A DNA stretch of 35,186 nt from a virus. A program made the position numbers and the translations under genes. Each line of letters opens with the position of its first letter. Positions within the stretch are counted from its first letter, which is position 1. Below the pieces are notes generated by a model. That model did no database searches. It was not told the DNA's origin and saw only the letters and a list, made by a program, of their open reading frames with translations. This document shows positions 1 to 5,659 of this stretch, piece by piece. The DNA is taken from the IMG/VR virus record IMGVR_UViG_3300048837_001131, positions 1 through 35,186 of that record; one strand, given 5' to 3'.

Positions 1-1
1 C

Positions 2-95
2 GACCAAGGCGCGTCCTTCACGGCCCCGGTGCTCGCCCAGAGCGGAGACGTTCGGCTCTACCAAGGCGCGTCCTTCACGGCCCCGGTGCTCGGGA
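2..95 (+). repeat. 57-bp tandem repeat units at the left edge
   Basis: One complete unit (2-58) is followed by a partial one (59-95) identical to the first for the segment encoding YQGASFTAPVL, after which the sequence diverges into the C-terminus of the gene. The near-perfect copies point to recent duplication. Confidence 0.85.
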
Positions 96-130
96 TTCAG
101 GACGGAACCAAGTTCACCAAACACGCATAA
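2..130 (+). CDS. C-terminal end of the 19-residue-repeat protein (continues from the right edge)
   Basis: This open frame enters from the left edge and ends with TAA at 128-130. It encodes one full 19-residue repeat (DQGASFTAPVLAQSGDVRL), a partial second copy (YQGASFTAPVL) and a short tail ending in KFTKHA. The 5' part is the gene starting at 34598. Overlapping the last two bases of the window with the first two (CG) keeps one frame and gives a junction repeat reading RLDQGASF. The repeats resemble short strand-turn repeats of leucine-rich-like phage proteins, but the fold is inferred. The copy number is uncertain because identical tandem repeats collapse easily in assembly. No function can be assigned. 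Confidence 0.75.
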   Translation, partial: DQGASFTAPVLAQSGDVRLYQGASFTAPVLGIQDGTKFTKHA

Positions 131-135
131 CCGCG

Positions 136-510
136 ATGAATATCCATCCGATAATCTTCGTCGCGTTCTGTCTCGCCGTCTCGGGCGCTACTTTGGCATG
201 GGCCATCAGTTACGCAAAACTCGTCATGATTCCAAAAGCGACCATGGCCGCCCGGAAGAGTGCCGTGGAAGCCATGAAAGCCGAGGTGTTCCGCACGGCG
301 AAGAAATACGTCGGGAATCCCGATGCAATGATCATGGCGGTCTGTGAAGGCGGGCCGCTCGACGGGATCGTGTTTTTCCAAAGCGTGAACGCCGATTTGG
401 CCGTGTGGCGGCGCGGTCCGGAAGTCGTCGCCACCTATGCGATGAGCTTCCGGAGTTCCCCGAAAACCGGCCATTGGGTTTTCAAACACATCCCCCACCC
501 GGCCCGCTGA
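136..510 (+). CDS. Small membrane-anchored protein of unknown function
   Basis: The product has 124 residues. Residues 5-25 (IIFVAFCLAVSGATLAWAIS) form one hydrophobic segment suited to an N-terminal membrane anchor or uncleaved signal. The following stretch is Lys/Arg/Ala-rich and the rest is soluble-looking. It starts 5 bases after the stop of the repeat protein and so probably shares its transcript. No family was recognised. No strong ribosome-binding site is visible before the ATG. Its place among early genes suggests a host-interaction or superinfection role, but that is only a guess from position. Confidence 0.6.
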   Translation: MNIHPIIFVAFCLAVSGATLAWAISYAKLVMIPKATMAARKSAVEAMKAEVFRTAKKYVGNPDAMIMAVCEGGPLDGIVFFQSVNADLAVWRRGPEVVATYAMSFRSSPKTGHWVFKHIPHPAR

Positions 511-550
511 ACCCTCTCCCCAATAAATCGTTAGCCCCAAGAATATACCA

Positions 551-925
551 ATGAAAACCACTCCAACGGCCTTGGCCGAAACCACCCCGACCAACATGTT
601 CGACGACATGATCCGCAAACACCGAAAAGGCGTGGCGGCGACTGAGGCGAGCAAGCTCCTACTCGAAGCGATCACCGCCACCCGGGACACCGGGGCGAAG
701 TCCGAAATGACTCTCAAAGTCATTCTCAAAAGCGGCACTGACAACCAAATGCTGATCGACATCCAAGTCACCTCGAAGCTGCCCAAGGCGAAACTGCCGA
801 GCGGCCTGTTCTGGGTGGATGACGACAACAAACTTCACACCAGCGATCCGAACCAACGGGAACTGAATCTCCGGGAAGTCGAGCGGCCCGCCGCCGCCGA
901 TTTGCGCGAAGCAACCGGCTCCTGA
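551..925 (+). CDS. Early phage protein of unknown function upstream of the DUF2303 gene
   Basis: The product has 124 residues. The N-terminus is Thr/Ala-rich, followed by a helical stretch around 20-50 and a beta-rich middle with the pattern MTLKVILKSG. It lies 37 bases before the DUF2303 gene and probably belongs to the same transcription unit, which ends at the terminator at 1846-1873. Genes of this size often precede DUF2303 genes in temperate phages, so a shared role is plausible, but the biochemical function is unknown. Confidence 0.65.
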   Translation: MKTTPTALAETTPTNMFDDMIRKHRKGVAATEASKLLLEAITATRDTGAKSEMTLKVILKSGTDNQMLIDIQVTSKLPKAKLPSGLFWVDDDNKLHTSDPNQRELNLREVERPAAADLREATGS

Positions 926-962
926 TTTCAATCCGAACTCTCCGCTAACAAACGCACCAACA

Positions 963-1808
963 ATGAAAAACGACATCGATACCGCCGATTTAGGCAATGA
1001 TCCCCTCGCGGCCTTTGAGGCCGGAATGAAATCACAGATACCCGTGGAAGTGATTCCCGGGATTCTGATCCACCACCGCGATCTTGTCATTTCCGACCAG
1101 TCAGCGAAGCGCCTGGCAGAAGCGAAACGCTCGGAAGCCGGACCGATCAATCCGGCCGGAACCATCACTCTCCACACCATGGAGAGTTTCACGAAAGCGT
1201 TGCTCGACCGTTCCACACCCCGGACCAAGACCTTTGCGGACAGCGAAGCGTGGGTGATCACCAGCGTTTTCGATTTCCTCACCAATGAGTCACCGAACGC
1301 CACGGTTGGAACCGGATGGGGCCAACTCCGGGCGGATCTCCATTTCAAGGAAAGCCGCAAGTTGACGGAATGGCGCAAAACGCTGGATTGGATGAGTCAG
1401 GCGGATTTCGCCAACTTCCTAGAAGATCACCTTGAAGACGTGGTGACACCGGAAGGGCAGGATTTGCTCGGACTTGTGACGGATCTGGAAGCGAGCCTTG
1501 ACGGCAGTTTCAAGGGCAAGATGAACCTGAGCAACGGCGCGGTGAAGCTGGCCTATCAGAGCGACGTGGAAACATCCGTTGAGGTTCCAAAGACCCTCAC
1601 CCTCGGGATTCCGCTGTTCGAGCACGGCGAGCGTTACAAGCTGACGGTCCGCCTCCGCTTCAACATTACCGGCCAAGGCGTACGCTTCAAGCTGCTCTTC
1701 ACGAACCTCGACGACTCCAAGGAAAAGGAGTTCGAGCGCGTGGCACAGGAAATCGAAGAGAAGACTTCCGCCGTGATCTACCGCGGCAAGCTCTCCCTCC
1801 CCTGGTAA
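963..1808 (+). CDS. DUF2303 (YfdQ-like) family protein
   Basis: The product has 281 residues, about the usual length for the family. Typical features are the WMSQADFANFLEDH segment in the middle, a following DLLGLVTDLEA helix, and a C-terminal beta-rich half with the pattern VPKTLTLGIPLFEHGERY and LRFNITGQGVRFKL. DUF2303 proteins occur in the early regions of many temperate phages and prophages; their role is not established. This gene is the last before a strong rho-independent terminator, so it probably closes the transcription unit that begins upstream. The start is the ATG at 963, 37 bases after the previous stop. Confidence 0.8.
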   Translation: MKNDIDTADLGNDPLAAFEAGMKSQIPVEVIPGILIHHRDLVISDQSAKRLAEAKRSEAGPINPAGTITLHTMESFTKALLDRSTPRTKTFADSEAWVITSVFDFLTNESPNATVGTGWGQLRADLHFKESRKLTEWRKTLDWMSQADFANFLEDHLEDVVTPEGQDLLGLVTDLEASLDGSFKGKMNLSNGAVKLAYQSDVETSVEVPKTLTLGIPLFEHGERYKLTVRLRFNITGQGVRFKLLFTNLDDSKEKEFERVAQEIEEKTSAVIYRGKLSLPW

Positions 1809-1845
1809 CGATCTAACCGCGCCGGGCATCCGGAAACATGAATCG

Positions 1846-1873
1846 CCCCACCCTCGCAAGGGGGTGGGGTTTT
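1846..1873 (+). terminator. Rho-independent terminator after the DUF2303 gene
   Basis: CCCCACCC at 1846-1853 pairs perfectly with GGGTGGGG at 1862-1869 across an 8-base loop, followed directly by TTTT. It lies 37 bases after the DUF2303 stop codon. It also argues that the next gene starts at ATG 1886 and not at the in-frame ATG 1838, which would place the hairpin inside the coding sequence. Confidence 0.85.
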
Positions 1874-1885
1874 CGGGGCAAAACC

Positions 1886-2155
1886 ATGAAGGATCTGAAC
1901 GAAAGTGTGGGGAGATACCGTGTGACCCGCGGCGAAATGGCGACCACTGCCGAGCTTGGCAATTACGGTGCTTTCCGTGTGCCGCTGGCTGGAAAGGCCG
2001 TGGCGATAATCATCGCGAACGATGGCGAGGAATGCGGATGGGAACATGTGTCCGTTCACGTCCGCTATGCCGACCGAAACGGCAAGATGCACATGAGAAC
2101 CCCGACATGGAATGAAATGTGCGCGATCAAGGGCCTGTTCTTCGAAGCCGAATAA
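1886..2155 (+). CDS. DUF7694-like phage protein, apparently truncated by an in-frame stop
   Basis: As written, the product has 89 residues. The segment WEHVSVHVRYADRNGK followed by RTPTWNEMCAIKGLFFEAE matches a widespread small phage family (the DUF7694 type), which normally continues directly into a segment like TVxQFHPPxxxYVNxHPxCLHLWRP. Here that continuation is present in the same frame right after the TAA at 2153-2155. The gene therefore looks full-length except for one ochre codon. Start choice: ATG 1886, just past the terminator stem. Function is unknown. Alternatives are a sequencing error, a recent nonsense mutation, or stop-codon readthrough. Confidence 0.7.
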   Translation: MKDLNESVGRYRVTRGEMATTAELGNYGAFRVPLAGKAVAIIIANDGEECGWEHVSVHVRYADRNGKMHMRTPTWNEMCAIKGLFFEAE

Positions 2156-2272
2156 ACCGTGATCCAGTTCCACCCGCCGGCTTCCTCATACGTCAACCGG
2201 CATCCGCATTGTTTGCACCTGTGGCGGCCCGAAACCGTGGCGATTCCACTTCCACCCATCGAATTCGTATGA
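2153..2272 (+). pseudogene. In-frame continuation of the DUF7694-like gene beyond the TAA
   Basis: Reading on in the frame of the upstream gene past TAA gives a 38-codon stretch that begins TVIQFHPPASSYVNRHPHCL, goes on to HLWRPETVAI, and ends at TGA 2270-2272. This matches the normal C-terminus of the family. The terminal TGA overlaps the ATG of the next gene (ATGA at 2269-2272), the same 4-base coupling used at most junctions in this genome. That supports the region as the genuine original 3' end of the gene. Confidence 0.65.
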
Positions 2273-2889
2273 AGGTGAAACCGATCATCGCCGACCCGAT
2301 GCGGCTTTACGAACTCGGACTGCGGAACCTGATGGACATGGCGATTCTCGTTTACATCGGCCGATGCGGAATCATCGGAGCCAAACGCAAGGCCATCGCG
2401 GAGGAAATGAAGGTACACTATCACACGGCGTTTTCCGGAGTGGATCGGCTTATTGACCTTGGATTGGTGACCAGCATTTCCCGCGATCACCGGCCGGGCT
2501 CGCCTCACAACTTCGTTTGCACGCTGCGCGGCTGGGATCTTCTGACCAAGCCGGCCGATTTCTCGATGTTTCCCCATTCACAACTCGCCCTTGAAAACCA
2601 TGCCCGCAAAAAAAGCCGCAACACGACGCCCGAGAATCAAACGCCCGCCGCCCATCCTCCCGGAATCGAATTGGGAAGCCGGAGCGATGACGATCGTTCT
2701 CCGGATGCCGCCGCGGATCCTGACACCGAACGGAAGGCCGAAGCATTGGGCCGCGAAACACCGGGCGACGAAACAGGCTCGGGCACAGGCGAAGTTGAAC
2801 ACGCTGAAAGCGCTGTGCGGGGCGAAGGCCCCGAAGCCGCGGGAATACTCGTTGCGGTATCATTGGCCGACGAAGCGCCGGCTGGATGA
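2269..2889 (+). CDS. Winged-helix DNA-binding protein, with a 3' end that overlaps the RusA gene
   Basis: The frame gives 206 residues from ATG 2269. Residues 1-100 look like a winged helix: AILVYIGRCG, then AIAEEMKVHYHTAFSGVDRL as a recognition helix with LIDLGLVTS and a wing, ending near a C-terminal FSMFPHS. This fits an early regulator or replication-associated protein. Residues after about 110 are low-complexity and acidic, and read through nearly 300 bases of the RusA gene in another frame. They look like a shadow of that gene. The functional protein may end near 2600 and have lost its stop through a small indel. ATGA coupling to the preceding frame supports the start. Confidence 0.6.
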   Translation: MKVKPIIADPMRLYELGLRNLMDMAILVYIGRCGIIGAKRKAIAEEMKVHYHTAFSGVDRLIDLGLVTSISRDHRPGSPHNFVCTLRGWDLLTKPADFSMFPHSQLALENHARKKSRNTTPENQTPAAHPPGIELGSRSDDDRSPDAAADPDTERKAEALGRETPGDETGSGTGEVEHAESAVRGEGPEAAGILVAVSLADEAPAG

Positions 2890-3040
2890 CGACAACGCGA
2901 TTGCCAGCGTGAAAGCCTACATGGACGGGATTTGTGAAGCGCTGCGCATCGATGACGCCTCCCTGAAATTCCGCGAACTGATCCATGCCGCCGACAAGGC
3001 CAAACCACGACTTGAAATCATTCTCCACATCGACCCATGA
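2600..3040 (+). CDS. rusA: RusA-type Holliday junction resolvase
   Basis: The product has 146 residues. The RusA signature is clear: DDDN at 96-99 after a basic strand, YMDGICEAL around 107-115, and DD at 118-119, giving the acidic residues that bind metal in this nuclease family. RusA enzymes cut four-way DNA junctions symmetrically, and in phages they resolve replication or recombination intermediates before packaging. A basic N-terminal extension (residues 1-29) precedes the usual start, and ATG at 2687 (MTIVLRMPP) is an alternative start. The stop overlaps the next ATG (ATGA at 3037-3040), consistent with translational coupling to the exonuclease gene. Confidence 0.85.
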   Translation: MPAKKAATRRPRIKRPPPILPESNWEAGAMTIVLRMPPRILTPNGRPKHWAAKHRATKQARAQAKLNTLKALCGAKAPKPREYSLRYHWPTKRRLDDDNAIASVKAYMDGICEALRIDDASLKFRELIHAADKAKPRLEIILHIDP

Positions 3041-3699
3041 AAACACATATTCTGATAGACATTGAAGCCCTTGGAACGCGGCCCGGCTCCGCGATCTTCG
3101 AACTCGGGGCCGTCGCCTTTTTTCCGGAATCCGGGACCATCGGCGAAACCTTCGAAGCGATGATTGAACCGCAAGCGCCATTCACCGCGGATCTTGAAAC
3201 GCTGGAATGGCACAGCAAAAAGGGCACCTGGCCGCGGCCGTTCGCGGAGGGCTCCCATTCCATCGGTTCCGCCTTGGCGGAGTTCGAGGGCTGGATTCGC
3301 CAGCGTGGCGAAGTGGCAGCGTTCTGGGCATGGGGGGCGACCTACGATTTCCCATTGCTGGCGGCGGCTTATGACTTTACCGGCTTCGCGTCCCCGTGGC
3401 GCTACTATGAAAGCCGCTGCGCCCGCACGGTGTGGCAACTGGCCTTTGGTGACCGTCGGCACGGGCCGCGCCCTCACCGGGCCGTCGAGGACGCCGCCTA
3501 TGCCGCCGCGGATCTGATGGAGGCAATAAAAATTCTCCGGGGCGATTACGAATCCGCCACCGTTCGCGCTCATGAAGACGGAACGATTGAGTTGGTGAAC
3601 GTGCCTTTCGTTTCCCTGATTGCCGACGAAATGCTTCGAACGCTTGTTGCGGGTTCGAATGCCGCCGTTCTCGCTGCCAAAGAAAGGGGGGCAGCATGA
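3037..3699 (+). CDS. DnaQ-like (DEDDh) 3'-5' exonuclease
   Basis: The product has 220 residues. Exo I is DIE with Asp8 and Glu10; Exo II is the region WAWGATYDFPLL with Asp104; Exo III is HRAVED with His147 and Asp152, five residues apart as in the DEDDh class. It most resembles the short stand-alone phage exonucleases and not a polymerase domain. Likely role: trimming single-stranded DNA or RNA 3' ends during replication or recombination, next to RusA. The C-terminus ends in KERGAA, where the coding sequence doubles as the purine-rich ribosome-binding region of the next gene (ATGA at 3696-3699). Confidence 0.8.
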   Translation: MKTHILIDIEALGTRPGSAIFELGAVAFFPESGTIGETFEAMIEPQAPFTADLETLEWHSKKGTWPRPFAEGSHSIGSALAEFEGWIRQRGEVAAFWAWGATYDFPLLAAAYDFTGFASPWRYYESRCARTVWQLAFGDRRHGPRPHRAVEDAAYAAADLMEAIKILRGDYESATVRAHEDGTIELVNVPFVSLIADEMLRTLVAGSNAAVLAAKERGAA

Positions 3700-3956
3700 A
3701 GGGCTTCATCGTAATCGAAAAGGCGGAGGATTTCGAGCAACCGCTCGGGCTCGAACACGGTAAGAACATCCCGGCCGGTGGCTTGCTTGTGTGGACTGAT
3801 GGGGCTCGGGCTGTATTCCCTGACAGGAAATCAGCCCGCGAGGCCATCAACCGGACGGATCACTATCAGAAAGCGTTCGACTCCACCGACTATCCGGTTG
3901 CCATTTTTTGCAAAATCGTTCCCGTCGTCATGGTGGGTGGAAAGGCGGACGCATGA
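3696..3956 (+). CDS. Small early protein of unknown function
   Basis: The product has 86 residues. No family was recognised. It is a compact alpha/beta-looking protein with LLVWTDGARAVFPDRKSARE in the middle. It is joined to both neighbours by 4-base ATGA overlaps, with the purine-rich junction motif at each end (3682-3699 and 3939-3956). The tight packing and the frame being open from ATG to stop support it as a real gene. Confidence 0.65.
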   Translation: MKGFIVIEKAEDFEQPLGLEHGKNIPAGGLLVWTDGARAVFPDRKSAREAINRTDHYQKAFDSTDYPVAIFCKIVPVVMVGGKADA

Positions 3957-5053
3957 GTGAAAACTCTTCGATTGAGTGGACGAATCACACCTTCAATCCC
4001 GTGCGCGGATGCACCAAGGTTTCCCCTGGTTGCGTGAATTGCTACGCGGCCCGCGATGCCGTGAGATTTCCTAACATCCGGGGAATCTGGGGCGACAAGG
4101 GAACTCGCATCGTCGCTGTGCCAGACGCATGGAAAGCGCCGCTCAAATGGCACAAGAAAGCGCTCAAAGAGTCGCCAGCGACCCGCCCGCGGGTGTTCTG
4201 TGCCAGCCTCGCCGACGTGTTCGAGGACTGGAAAGGCATTCTCCATTTTCCGACCCCATACGCGGCGGACGGGCTTTGTGTCGCCCGCTGGGACGGCAAG
4301 CAACTTGTCCGGGAGATTGAACCGAACGACCTTCCGACCGCATGCATGGATCATGTGAGAGTCGAGCTTTTCGACCTGATCCGGCAAACCTCGCAACTCG
4401 ACTGGTTGCTCTTGACCAAACGGCCCGAAAACGTGGTCCCGATGATTGAACGGGTTATTCGCATGGTTGAACCCGATCCGAGTTTTGATCCGCTTCGCGA
4501 TTGGCTGGCGGATTGGGCATTGCTCCGCAAAGCGCCGGACAATGCTTGGATCGGAACCACGGTCGAGGATCAGGCCCGCGCCGTGGAGCGGGTTCCGATC
4601 TTGATCGATATTCCGGCAAAGGTCCGATTCCTATCATGCGAGCCGTTGCTTGATGCGGTGGATCTTCGCCATATCCACGACGCCGACGGGAACACCCTCG
4701 ACGCTCTCACTGGCGATTGGGGCGTTGAAGGTCGAGGCCACACAGGACCTTCGAAACGCCGGGTTGATTGGGTGATCGCTGGCGGCGAAAGCGGCCCGGC
4801 AGCGCGGCCGATGCATCCGGCATGGGCAAAGAGTCTCCGGGACCAATGCCAAGCCGCTTGCGTGCCGTTTCTGTTCAAGCAGTGGGGCGAACACGTTGCC
4901 ATTGCATGCCCTGATGCGACTTGGAAAGACGGCACCCCGGTTTGTCCTGACTTGGAACCCGTGATTTATCAGAAAGTCGGCAAAAAAGCCGCCGGGCGAA
5001 TCTTGGAAGGTCGAGAGTGGAACGAGTTTCCCATGGGAAAGGAGGGCGCATGA
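3953..5053 (+). CDS. Phage Gp37/Gp68 (DUF5131) family protein
   Basis: The product has 366 residues from ATG 3953. The N-terminus carries the family hallmark WTNHTFNPVRGCTKVSPGC followed by VNCYA, with Cys20, Cys27 and Cys30 in a C-x6-C-x2-C cluster reminiscent of radical-SAM-type iron-sulfur ligands. Later family signatures are VFCASLADVFED, LDWLLLTKRPENV, WIGTTVEDQ, FLSCEPLL and WVIAGGESGPAARP. Proteins of this family are frequent in phage early regions; a radical-SAM-like chemistry is often proposed, but the substrate is unknown. Here it sits between an exonuclease and DNA-modification genes, which makes a nucleic-acid substrate plausible by inference only. Confidence 0.85.
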   Translation: MSENSSIEWTNHTFNPVRGCTKVSPGCVNCYAARDAVRFPNIRGIWGDKGTRIVAVPDAWKAPLKWHKKALKESPATRPRVFCASLADVFEDWKGILHFPTPYAADGLCVARWDGKQLVREIEPNDLPTACMDHVRVELFDLIRQTSQLDWLLLTKRPENVVPMIERVIRMVEPDPSFDPLRDWLADWALLRKAPDNAWIGTTVEDQARAVERVPILIDIPAKVRFLSCEPLLDAVDLRHIHDADGNTLDALTGDWGVEGRGHTGPSKRRVDWVIAGGESGPAARPMHPAWAKSLRDQCQAACVPFLFKQWGEHVAIACPDATWKDGTPVCPDLEPVIYQKVGKKAAGRILEGREWNEFPMGKEGA

Positions 5054-5298
5054 ATACGGACATGCTGAATGAAGCCCGCCGTGGCATTTCCGATGTTGTC
5101 GAGGAAACCGGCACTGTTTGCTTGCACCTCCGCGAAGCGATGGATTTCGCTGAAAATGGAAGCATCGGAAACGCTGTCGCCAGCGTCGAGGACGCACAGG
5201 ATGCGATTGATAACACGGTCCGGGAACTGATGAAGATCCGCGACAAGGCGGGCCGCTGGGCTGTCTGGGCAGAGGGAAAGGAGAAAGCCGATGCGTAA
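5050..5298 (+). CDS. Small helical protein of unknown function
   Basis: The product has 82 residues, mostly amphipathic helix, with a repeated acidic pattern (VASVEDAQDAIDNTVRELMK) that could form a coiled coil. The start is ATG 5050, overlapping the previous stop by 4 bases (ATGA). The junction motif GGAAAGGAGGGCGC precedes it. It overlaps the ASCH-like gene by 8 bases. No family was recognised. Its place between DUF5131 and ASCH genes suggests an accessory role, unproven. Confidence 0.65.
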   Translation: MNTDMLNEARRGISDVVEETGTVCLHLREAMDFAENGSIGNAVASVEDAQDAIDNTVRELMKIRDKAGRWAVWAEGKEKADA

Positions 5299-5659
5299 CA
5301 TGTCGTTTTCCCTCACGACGGCACAGTTCCTTGCCGGCTCGAAAGACGTCACCCGTCGGCTTGGCTGGCTTTTCCTGAAACCCGGCGACCTGGTGATGGG
5401 TTGTGAAAAGTGCATGGGCCTGAAACCCGGTGAAAACATCGTGCGGCTTGGCATCGTGGAAATTCTCGACGTCCGAAGGGAACCGCTCAACCGGATGACG
5501 GCCGATGCCGAATACGGACGGGCCGAAGCGATCCGGGAAGGATTCCCCGACATGACCGGCGGGCAGTTCGTTGAAATGTTCTGTTCACACATGGCCGCCA
5601 AGCCTGAAACGCTGGTGACCCGGATTGAATTCCGCCGCGTGGAAGGGGGGGCGGTTTGA
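5291..5659 (+). CDS. ASCH/PUA-like domain protein
   Basis: The product has 122 residues. The pattern FSLTTAQFLAGSKDVTRRLG, then LKPGDLVMGCEKCMGLKPGE and IVEILDVRREPL, follows the ASCH-type PUA-like fold seen in many phage early regions. Such domains are thought to bind RNA or modified nucleotides, and some act as readers or hydrolases of modified cytidine. Its position directly before a cytosine methyltransferase fits a role connected with nucleic-acid modification, an inference from context. The stop codon overlaps the TTG start of the methyltransferase. Confidence 0.7.
   Translation: MRNMSFSLTTAQFLAGSKDVTRRLGWLFLKPGDLVMGCEKCMGLKPGENIVRLGIVEILDVRREPLNRMTADAEYGRAEAIREGFPDMTGGQFVEMFCSHMAAKPETLVTRIEFRRVEGGAV

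Noticed and set aside
1838-1885. Upstream ATG (1838) extending the DUF7694-like gene
   Set aside because: It would put the terminator stem at 1846-1869 inside the coding sequence. The extra residues (MNRPTLARGW) have no counterpart in the family, and ATG 1886 follows the T-run.
2637-3181. Arg-rich minus-strand frames over the RusA and exonuclease genes
   Set aside because: They have the Arg/Pro/Gly-rich composition typical of wrong-frame translation of GC-rich genes, with no start context.
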